A stretch of 64,000 nucleotides of DNA from Streptomyces nigra (GTDB lineage: Bacteria; Actinomycetota; Actinomycetes; Streptomycetales; Streptomycetaceae). Both the position numbers and the translations under genes were made by a program. Shown here in pieces: positions 1 through 6,547 of the stretch. The notes under the pieces were generated by a model. It was not told where the DNA came from and searched no databases. It saw only the letters and a list, made by a program, of their open reading frames with translations. Numbering within the stretch: the first letter of the stretch is position 1; each line of letters opens with the position of its first letter. The stretch spans positions 434,001 to 498,000 of the forward strand of contig NZ_CP029043.1 in assembly GCF_003074055.1 (NCBI RefSeq). The letters run 5' to 3'.

Positions 1-1
1 G

Positions 2-121
2 GCGGTGGGCCGTTATGCGGAGCCGGCCGAGATCGCGGCCACCGTCGCCCACCTGGCCGGGCCGGAAGCCGCGTACGTCACCGGTGCCACCGTGCCCGTC
101 GACGGCGGGTTCACCGTCTGA
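2..121 (+). CDS. SDR-family oxidoreductase, C-terminal fragment
   Basis: Only the last 39 codons are in the window; the gene begins upstream. The peptide reads AVGRYAEPAEIAATVAHLAG then PEAAYVTGATVPVDGGFTV and stops with TGA. The pattern of G-R-x-x-x-P-x-E-I-A followed by Y-V-T-G-A-x-x-x-V-D-G-G-F is the C-terminal signature of classical short-chain dehydrogenases such as FabG-like 3-oxoacyl reductases. The substrate cannot be told from this piece. It is convergent with the polysaccharide operon that ends at 138, so it is probably unrelated to it. Confidence 0.85.
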   Translation, partial: AVGRYAEPAEIAATVAHLAGPEAAYVTGATVPVDGGFTV

Positions 122-137
122 CGGCGCGGGTCCCCGG

Positions 138-794
138 TCAGTGGTCCGCCAGCGCCGGTGTCAGCTCCGCCCACGGGTTGGGCAGATCGCCCGTCACCGG
201 GCCGCAGACCCCGGCGCCCCGTTCCGCCGCGGTGCGCCGGGCGAGGGGGACCAGGGGTTCGGGGACGCCGTAGACGAGGTGGCACAGGCGGTCGGCGGAG
301 AATCGTTCCGTCCAGGAGGGGCGGGTGAAGTCGGCGACGTAGCGGGACCAGGGGCCCTCGAAGGTGACCGTCAGATCGGCGAGGCGGGCGAAACCGGGTG
401 CCGGGTGGACCCCCGGGTTGAGGACGACCGTCGAGGCGCCGAGGCGGCGCAGCGCGCGGACCAGCCGGCGGCACTCGGGCAGGGCCTCGGGTGCCGCCGG
501 CGACTGGTCGAGGAAGCATCCGTCGACGCCGTACCACTCCTGGTGGCGGCGCAGGTCGGCGGTGATCTCGGCGGGTTCGCGGGCGCCGTAGTCCGTGTCC
601 AGGTAGCCGAGGAGCCGGGCGCCCGCCGCGCGCAGCGCCTCGGCCGCCTTGGCGAACGCCGGGTCGGGGGCCCGGCCGGGGCCGTTGGCCGGGTTGAGCA
701 CGACGGCGTAGGTGCGGGAGGCACCGGTGATGAGCCGGTGCCAGGCGCCGGGGTCCTCGGCCGGGTGGACGTACAGCGGGATGAGCAGGTTCAC
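138..794 (-). CDS. Spherulin-4-like (GH135-type) glycoside hydrolase
   Basis: Predicted 218 aa. The GTG start at 794 follows an AGGAGG box 8 nt upstream and overlaps the stop of the preceding epimerase gene. Conserved spherulin-4 features are L-L-G-Y-L-D-T-D-Y-G at residues 61-70, W-Y-G-V-D-G-C-F-L-D-Q at 87-97, and T-F-E-G-P-W at 144-149. Family knowledge: spherulin-4 hydrolases (fungal Sph3, GH135) cleave alpha-1,4 galactosamine/N-acetylgalactosamine polymers, with an Asp at the F-x-D position as the key catalytic residue. Here that Asp (D96) and a later Glu (E146) are present, but the residue after D96 is Gln, where Glu is usual. No signal peptide is visible at the chosen start or just upstream. 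As last gene of the operon it probably trims or recycles the polymer; its location is uncertain. Confidence 0.75.
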   Translation of the reverse strand: MNLLIPLYVHPAEDPGAWHRLITGASRTYAVVLNPANGPGRAPDPAFAKAAEALRAAGARLLGYLDTDYGAREPAEITADLRRHQEWYGVDGCFLDQSPAAPEALPECRRLVRALRRLGASTVVLNPGVHPAPGFARLADLTVTFEGPWSRYVADFTRPSWTERFSADRLCHLVYGVPEPLVPLARRTAAERGAGVCGPVTGDLPNPWAELTPALADH

Positions 795-1705
795 CGTGCC
801 CGTGCCTCCTCGGTGCGGTGGGTGGCCTCCCACAGTGCCGTGACGGAGGCGGGGAGGCGGTGGGCCGGGGTCCAGCCGAGGGCGTCGCGGGCGGCGGTGA
901 TGTCCGAGCACTGCCAGGACACCTGCGCCGAGCGGGCGGAGCCGCCGGTCCCGGCCTCGGCGATACGGCCCCGGAAGCCGGCCGCGCCGGCGAGGGCCCG
1001 TACCAGGTCGCGGACGGGGCGGGCGTCGCCGCCGCCGATGTTCAGCACCGGCGGCAGCGGTCCCTGGGCGGTGGCCGCGAGCACGGCGGCCCGGGCCACG
1101 TCGCGTACGTCCACGAAGTCGCGGTGGGCGGACAGGTCCCCGAGCCGCAGGGCCGCCTCCGGGTCGTCGCCCGCGTCGGCGAGGAGGGCCGCGACCCGGC
1201 CGGGCAGCCCGGTGGGCGGGGCTCCCGCGCCCACCGGGTTGCCGACGCGCAGGACGACCGCGTCCAGGCCCGACGCGGTGACCGCCACCGTGCCGGCGAG
1301 CTTGGTCGCGCCGTACGGGCCGGCGGGCCGGGTGGCCGCCGACTCCGTGACGCGCACCCCTGGTTCGGTGGGGCCGTACTCGGCGGCCGAGCCCAGATGG
1401 ACCAGACGTGCCCCCGGTGCCGCCTCCCGCAGCGCCGCGCAGAGCACGGCGGGGCCGCGGGCGTTCACCTCGGCCAGGGTGACGGCGTCGCCGCCGGTCG
1501 CGCCCGCGCAGTTGACGACGGCGTCGGGCGCGATCTCGGCGAGCGCCGCCGCGAGGTCCCGCGGGCGGGCGGCGGCGAGGTCGACGGTGACGTCGGCGGC
1601 GAGGGAGCGTCCGGCCACGAGGACCCGCGCGCCGGGCAGTGTGCGCAACTGCTCGGCGACATGGGCGCCCAGGTAGCCGGTGGCGCCGAGTACGAGGAGG
1701 TGCAT
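791..1705 (-). CDS. NAD-dependent epimerase/dehydratase (nucleotide-sugar SDR)
   Basis: Predicted 304 aa. The N-terminus MHLLVLGATGYLGAH has the G-x-x-G-x-x-G nucleotide-binding loop of extended SDRs, and P-Y-G-A-T-K near residue 150 supplies the Tyr and Lys of the Y-x-x-x-K active site. Length is a little short of the usual 310-340. The ATG at 1705 lies 6 nt after the stop of the nucleotidyltransferase gene, with GAGG just upstream, so translation is coupled. With the second epimerase (2456-3457) it probably makes or interconverts the nucleotide sugar used by the glycosyltransferase. Its substrate cannot be assigned from sequence; UDP-GalNAc or UDP-GlcNAc metabolism is inferred from context only. 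Confidence 0.8.
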   Translation of the reverse strand: MHLLVLGATGYLGAHVAEQLRTLPGARVLVAGRSLAADVTVDLAAARPRDLAAALAEIAPDAVVNCAGATGGDAVTLAEVNARGPAVLCAALREAAPGARLVHLGSAAEYGPTEPGVRVTESAATRPAGPYGATKLAGTVAVTASGLDAVVLRVGNPVGAGAPPTGLPGRVAALLADAGDDPEAALRLGDLSAHRDFVDVRDVARAAVLAATAQGPLPPVLNIGGGDARPVRDLVRALAGAAGFRGRIAEAGTGGSARSAQVSWQCSDITAARDALGWTPAHRLPASVTALWEATHRTEEARAR

Positions 1706-1711
1706 GGTGGG

Positions 1712-2425
1712 TCAGGCCCCCTTGAGCAGGAGCGACTTGCGGCTGGTGAACTCCGCGTTGGCGCGGTCGTAGTCGTCGGGACGGCCGATGTCGAGCCAGT
1801 AGCCGTCGAACTCGTAGGCGTGCGGCGGGCGTCCGGCGGCGAGCAGGTCCGTGACGAGCTCGTCGAAGCCGAGGGGCAGTCCGGGGGTGTAGCCGTCGAG
1901 GGTGGCCCGGGAGACACCGTAGACGCCCATGGACACCCGGTAGTCGATGCTGGGCTTCTCCGTGAAGGCGACCACCCGGCTGGCGTCGGTCGTCAGCACC
2001 CCGAAGTCGATGTGCACCTTGCGGGCGTACGTGGCGATCGTCAGGGGGGTGCCGGATGCCTCGTGGGCGCGCAGGACGTCGGCGTAGTCGAGGTCGGTGA
2101 GGACGTCGCCGTTCATGACGAGGAAGTGCTCGGGGAGGCGGTCGCGCAGGGCGAGCAGCGGCCCCATGGTGCCGAGCGGGCTCTCCTCGAGGGCGTAGTC
2201 GACGTTCATGCCCCACTGGGAGCCGTCGCCGACGTAGGCGCGGATGATCTCGCCGAGGTGGCCGATGGCGAGGGTGCAGCGGGTGAAGCCGGCCGTGGAC
2301 AGCTGGCGCAGCACGATCTCCAGGATGGCGTGCTGGTCGCCGATGGGGACGAGGGGCTTGGGCAGCGCCGTGGTGTACGGCCGCAACCGGACGCCCTTCC
2401 CACCGGCGAGGATCACTGCGTGCAT
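1712..2425 (-). CDS. Sugar-1-phosphate nucleotidylyltransferase
   Basis: Predicted 237 aa, a compact single-domain NTP_transferase. It starts MHAVILAGGKGVRLRPYT and continues A-L-P-K-P-L-V-P, the G-G-x-G-x-R-L-x-P-x-T and P-K-P-L-x-P motifs that bind the NTP and sugar phosphate. M-N-G-D-V-L carries the metal-binding Asp and F-T-E-K-P the sugar-contacting loop. There is no C-terminal acetyltransferase domain, so it is not a GlmU. The start is fixed by AGGAGG 6 nt upstream of ATG. It would activate a hexose-1-phosphate for the polysaccharide pathway; which sugar and nucleotide are not determined. Confidence 0.88.
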   Translation of the reverse strand: MHAVILAGGKGVRLRPYTTALPKPLVPIGDQHAILEIVLRQLSTAGFTRCTLAIGHLGEIIRAYVGDGSQWGMNVDYALEESPLGTMGPLLALRDRLPEHFLVMNGDVLTDLDYADVLRAHEASGTPLTIATYARKVHIDFGVLTTDASRVVAFTEKPSIDYRVSMGVYGVSRATLDGYTPGLPLGFDELVTDLLAAGRPPHAYEFDGYWLDIGRPDDYDRANAEFTSRKSLLLKGA

Positions 2426-2455
2426 GGCATACCTCCTGCGGTACGAGCGGGCGGG

Positions 2456-3457
2456 TCAGATGTTGTAGATGCCGGTCTTGTAGCGGGCCAGGTGGGCGGG
2501 GTCGGTGAACCACCGGGCGGTGCGCGCCAGCCCCTCCTCGAGCGTGTTCTCCGGCTGCCATCCGGTGGCCGCGGTGACCCGGCTCGCGTCGGCGACGAGC
2601 CGCATGACCTCGGAGTTGGCGGGCCGCAGCCGCGCGGGGTCCTCGCGGACGTCGAGGGGGGCGTCCATGACCTTGCCGATCAGGGCGACCAGGTCGCCGA
2701 CGGAGATCTCCCCGCCGGTCCCGGCGTTGAAGGTGCGGCCGACGACCTGTTCGGCGGGTGCGGTGCCGACGGCGAGGAAGGCCCGGGCGGTGTCCTCGAC
2801 GAAGGTGAAGTCGCGGGTGGGGCGCAGATCGCCGAGGGTGATGGTGCGTTCCCCGGCGGCCACCTGCCCGATGACGGTGGGGATCACGGCGCGCATGGAC
2901 TGGCGGGGGCCGAACGTGTTGAACGGGCGCAGTGTCACCACCGGGGTGCCGAAGCTGGCGTGGTAGCTGTCGGCGAGCCGGTCGCCGCCGGCCTTCGAAG
3001 CGGCGTACGGGGACTGGGTGTTGATGGGGTGGTCCTCGGTGATCGGTACGGTCTGCGCGGTGCCGTACGTCTCGCTGGTGGAGGTGTGGACCAGGCGCGG
3101 GGTGCCGAGGGCGCGGGCGGCCTCCAGCACGTTGAGGGTGCCGGTGACGTTGGTGTCCACGTAGCTGTGCGGGGCCTGGTAGGAGTACGGGATCGCGATG
3201 AGCGCGGCGAGGTGGTAGGCGCAGTCGGCGCCGTCGAGCAGGCCGCGCACCGAGCCGGGGTCCCGTACGTCGCCGAGGACGATCTCGACCTGGTCCAGCA
3301 CGTCGGCGGGCAGGGTCTCCAGCCAGCCGTAGGAGGAGAACGAGTTGTACTGGGCCATGGCGCGCACGCGGTGGCCGGAGGCGACGAGCGCCTCGGTGAG
3401 GTGCGAGCCGATGAAGCCTTCGGCTCCGGTGACGGCGGCGAGCGGTGCGGAGGTCAA
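2456..3457 (-). CDS. NAD-dependent epimerase / 4,6-dehydratase-like SDR
   Basis: Predicted 333 aa, the usual size for UDP-sugar epimerases and dehydratases. The N-terminus A-A-V-T-G-A-E-G-F-I-G-S-H-L is the G-x-x-G-x-x-G loop; H-T-S-T-S-E-T-Y-G and S-P-Y-A-A-S-K-A-G-G-D give the S/T-Y-K catalytic set, and R-P-F-N-T-F-G-P-R-Q is the substrate loop typical of GDP-mannose or UDP-GlcNAc 4,6-dehydratases and 4-epimerases. It lies 88 bp after the membrane protein gene and 30 bp before the nucleotidyltransferase gene on the same strand. Epimerisation to the galacto series would fit a galactosamine polymer, but a dehydratase role is equally allowed by sequence. Confidence 0.8.
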   Translation of the reverse strand: MTSAPLAAVTGAEGFIGSHLTEALVASGHRVRAMAQYNSFSSYGWLETLPADVLDQVEIVLGDVRDPGSVRGLLDGADCAYHLAALIAIPYSYQAPHSYVDTNVTGTLNVLEAARALGTPRLVHTSTSETYGTAQTVPITEDHPINTQSPYAASKAGGDRLADSYHASFGTPVVTLRPFNTFGPRQSMRAVIPTVIGQVAAGERTITLGDLRPTRDFTFVEDTARAFLAVGTAPAEQVVGRTFNAGTGGEISVGDLVALIGKVMDAPLDVREDPARLRPANSEVMRLVADASRVTAATGWQPENTLEEGLARTARWFTDPAHLARYKTGIYNI

Positions 3458-3545
3458 CTCTCGGTCCCTTCGTAGTGGTGGTCGGACGGGGGCCCGGTGC
3501 GGTCGGGACGCGGGCTCCGGTGGTCCGATGGGGTGGTGCGGAGGG

Positions 3546-4961
3546 TCAGGCGTGCGGGGCGGGCCGGCCGAGCAGGCGCAGCGCGCAGACCGCGAGACAG
3601 AGCGCGGCCGCGGCGCACACGGCGGGCAGGACGACCGGCGTGGGCGGCAGGTCCAGGGCGGTGACCGCGCCCGCGGTGCCGGCGGCGGCGAGGCAGATCA
3701 GGGCGGGCGGCCAGGCCACGCCGAACGCCTGCAGTAGCAGGGCGGTCCACAGGGTGGCCGCGAGCAGCAGGGGGGTGGCCGGGTCCGCGCCGGTGAGGAG
3801 CGCGGCGGGCAGCAACAGCAGCAGGTAGGCGCCGATGCAGCCGGTGAGGACCCCGGCGGAGCGGAGCAGGAAGGCGCCGGGTGTGGCGCTGGTGCGCAGC
3901 GCGGCCACGGACCAGCCGCGGTAGCGGTACAGCAGCCACTCGGCCGGCCCCATGCTGAGGGTCAACGCGATGACTGCGTACGGCTGTTGCCGGCCGGTGA
4001 GGACGACGAGGACGGCGGCGGCGAGCCCGAACAGGCCGTACGGCAGGGACACGCGCACGGGGGTGCGCGGCGCGTGCGGGGCGGGCGGTCCGGTGCGGCC
4101 CTGCCGCAGGACGTGTCCGGCGGCGGCCAGGGTGGCGAGCAGCGCCAGCAGGGGCAGTCCGGTCCGGACCAGGGGTCCCGGTTCCCACCACGGCAGGGCG
4201 GCGGCGCCGGCGACGAGCGGGCTGAGCGCGGCCAGCAGCAGTCGCTCGCGGGCGAGCACCAGCAGGACGCCGGCGGCGGCGAGGTACAGCGACTGTCCGG
4301 CGGCGACCGCGAGGGCCACGCCGTCCGGTCCGGGGACGAGCGCGAGGGCGGTCGCCACGGCGGCGCCCAGCAGCGACCCGGTCAGCAGAGTGCCGGACGC
4401 TTCCCGGCGGCCTGTGACGAGCCGCAGGTGGGCTCGGTGGCCGAGGGCCTGCCCCCACGCCCAGGAGGCGATGCCCGCGACGATCAGGACGGGGGCGTAC
4501 CGGGTGAGCGGCCAGAGGGGGGCGGTCAGCAGATGGGCGAGGGCGGGCAGGGCGAACAGCACGCCGCGCAGCAGGCAGCGGACGGTGTCGGGGCGCCATG
4601 GGTCGGGCGCGGGCGGCGGCTCGGGGAACGTCCGGGGCACCCGCTCGTACAGGGCGGTCGCCAGGGAGAACAGGTTGGGGTGTCCGTACCGCTCCTTGAT
4701 GACGGACGCGGACAGGCCCTCCGACTCCAGCAGGGCGGCGACCTCGTAGGGGTGGACGGCCGGCCCTATGGCGTCGGCGAGTTCGGCGGCCAGGGTGCTG
4801 ACCGCCTCCTCGTCGGGGCCCTGGCCGGGCAGCCGGATGGCGAGCGTGGCGTCGTCGAGCGCCCAGCGGGGGCGGCGGCGCGGCGGGCGGGGCGTGGCGA
4901 GCCGCAGGGCGAGCGTGTCGTGCTCGGCGCCGCCGGGTTCGAGGGACAGGGGACCGCTCAT
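3546..4961 (-). CDS. Polytopic membrane protein in the PelG position
   Basis: Predicted 471 aa. The ATG at 4961 overlaps the stop of pelF as ATGA. The first 130 residues are soluble, with a segment reading P-Y-E-V-A-A-L-L-E-S-E-G-L-S and Y-G-H-P-N-L-F-S-L-A-T-A-L-Y. About twelve hydrophobic segments follow, from V-R-C-L-L-R-G-V-L-F-A-L-P to the C-terminus (L-R-L-L-G-R-P). Pseudomonas PelG is also a 12-TM protein that works with PelF, but I see no clear PelG N-terminal signature here and the soluble N-terminal region differs. Translational coupling to pelF argues that the two form a synthase/export complex; that role is inference. Confidence 0.7.
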   Translation of the reverse strand: MSGPLSLEPGGAEHDTLALRLATPRPPRRRPRWALDDATLAIRLPGQGPDEEAVSTLAAELADAIGPAVHPYEVAALLESEGLSASVIKERYGHPNLFSLATALYERVPRTFPEPPPAPDPWRPDTVRCLLRGVLFALPALAHLLTAPLWPLTRYAPVLIVAGIASWAWGQALGHRAHLRLVTGRREASGTLLTGSLLGAAVATALALVPGPDGVALAVAAGQSLYLAAAGVLLVLARERLLLAALSPLVAGAAALPWWEPGPLVRTGLPLLALLATLAAAGHVLRQGRTGPPAPHAPRTPVRVSLPYGLFGLAAAVLVVLTGRQQPYAVIALTLSMGPAEWLLYRYRGWSVAALRTSATPGAFLLRSAGVLTGCIGAYLLLLLPAALLTGADPATPLLLAATLWTALLLQAFGVAWPPALICLAAAGTAGAVTALDLPPTPVVLPAVCAAAALCLAVCALRLLGRPAPHA

Positions 4962-6469
4962 CCGGTGAGGCTCCCCGTGCCGGTGACCGCCGGGGTGGGC
5001 AGGACGATCCTGGTGGACACGGGTGCCGTCCCGGTGGCCAGCTCGTGGTAGATGCCGCGGAAGGTGTCGATGGTCTGCCGCAGGGTGAACTGCTCGATGA
5101 CCCGTAGCCGTGCCGCCTCCCCCATCGCGCGGCGGCGCGCGGGGTCGCCGAGGAGTTCGAGCGCGGCGGCGGCCATGGCGGCCGGGTCGCGGGGCGGTAC
5201 GACGAGTCCGGTGTCGCCGACGGCCTCGCGGACGCCGCCGACGTCGGTGGAGACGGTGGCCCGGCCGCACGACATGGCCTCGATGAGGGTGAAGGGGAAG
5301 CCTTCGCTGATGCTGGACAGCATGACCACGCTGCCGGCGGCATAGGCGTCCTTGATGTCGTCGACGCGCCCCTCGAAGGTGACGGCGTCGCCGTGGCCGA
5401 GGTCGGCGGCGAGTGCCTCGCAGCGCTCCCGGTAGGCCTCGCCGCCGCGCGGGGTGCCGCCGAACAACCTGAGCCGGACGTCCGGGCGTTGCTCCCGCAC
5501 GAGGGCGAAGGCGCGGATCAGGGTCTCCAGGTCCTTGATCGGGTCGACGCGCCCGGCCCAGCTGAGGGTGGGCGTCTCCGGCTCCGGACCGGCGGGCGGG
5601 AAGGCGGCGGGGTCGACGCCGTTGTAGACGGTGCGGATGGCGGTGGGGTCGGCGCCGCCCTGTTCCTCCCAGAGCCGGTTGTAGCGGTTGCCGGGGGTGA
5701 TGAGGGCCGCCTGCCGGTAGCTCTCCTGGGCGAGCAGCCGGAAGAAGCCGAGAACGACGGCCTTCACGGGCCAGCGGTAGGCGGCGCTGCGATAGCCCAG
5801 ATAGCGTTCGCGCAGGTAGACGCCGTGTTCGGTGAGCAGCAGCGGGACGCCGTACCGTTCGCGGGCCGCGAGTCCGGGCAGGACGGCGACGCCGCCGCTG
5901 ACGGCGTGGGCGACACCGTCGCGCGGGGGCGGCGCGGCGAGCGGGCGCAGCGCGTGTTCCAGCAGGGCGGTCGCGGTGAGCGCGTCGTGCAGGGTCGGCC
6001 GCGCCTCCCGTACGGCCAGCCCGGGCCGCGTCCATACGGTGGTGAGGATGCGGACGGCGCTGTCGCCCCGCAGGAACGGGCCGAGTTCGCCGGCGGCGGC
6101 CGCCCGGGCGAGGGCGTGCAGGGCGGGTGCGAAGCCGTCCTCGGCGCCGGGGTCGACGAGCGCGGTCAGGAACTTCTCGTAGGCGGTGGCGAGTTGGCGG
6201 CGGGAGCGGCCGCGTGGGGGCCGGCCGTCGGGGGTGGGGCCCCACATGGGCACGGACAGGACGTCGCGGACGTGGCCGGGCAGGTCCCAGACGAGGGGTT
6301 CCCGGCCGGTGCCGGTGACGGCGATGACGTCGAACTCGATGTCGGGCATGCCGGTGACGAGCTGGTCGCACCAGACGCTGACGCCGCCGTGGCTGTGGGG
6401 GTAGGTGCCTTCGGTGAGCAGGGTGACGCGCGCGGCGGCGGCCCGCCGCGCGGCGTGGTGAACGTGCAT
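4958..6469 (-). CDS. pelF: PelF-type GT4 glycosyltransferase
   Basis: Predicted 503 aa, the size of PelF. The N-terminal block L-L-T-E-G-T-Y-P-H-S-H-G-G-V-S-V-W at residues 17-33 is the PelF hallmark. L-T-E-H-G-V-Y-L-R-E-R (212-222) and Y-N-G-V-D (282-286) follow, and the GT4 E-x7-E motif is S-E-G-F-P-F-T-L-I-E with E389 and E397. PelF in Pseudomonas uses a UDP-amino sugar to build the partly de-N-acetylated galactosamine/glucosamine-type Pel polymer in the cytoplasm. The gene sits 78 bp downstream of the deacetylase-like gene and is coupled to the 12-TM gene. This is the best-recognised member of the operon. Its exact donor sugar here is not shown. Confidence 0.9.
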   Translation of the reverse strand: MHVHHAARRAAAARVTLLTEGTYPHSHGGVSVWCDQLVTGMPDIEFDVIAVTGTGREPLVWDLPGHVRDVLSVPMWGPTPDGRPPRGRSRRQLATAYEKFLTALVDPGAEDGFAPALHALARAAAAGELGPFLRGDSAVRILTTVWTRPGLAVREARPTLHDALTATALLEHALRPLAAPPPRDGVAHAVSGGVAVLPGLAARERYGVPLLLTEHGVYLRERYLGYRSAAYRWPVKAVVLGFFRLLAQESYRQAALITPGNRYNRLWEEQGGADPTAIRTVYNGVDPAAFPPAGPEPETPTLSWAGRVDPIKDLETLIRAFALVREQRPDVRLRLFGGTPRGGEAYRERCEALAADLGHGDAVTFEGRVDDIKDAYAAGSVVMLSSISEGFPFTLIEAMSCGRATVSTDVGGVREAVGDTGLVVPPRDPAAMAAAALELLGDPARRRAMGEAARLRVIEQFTLRQTIDTFRGIYHELATGTAPVSTRIVLPTPAVTGTGSLTG

Positions 6470-6547
6470 GGATGTGCTCCACGGCCGAGGTGTGGTGAGG
6501 GGTGCCGGTCCCGGCGCGGGCGGCCGGGACCTCGCTGCGGGTGTCGG

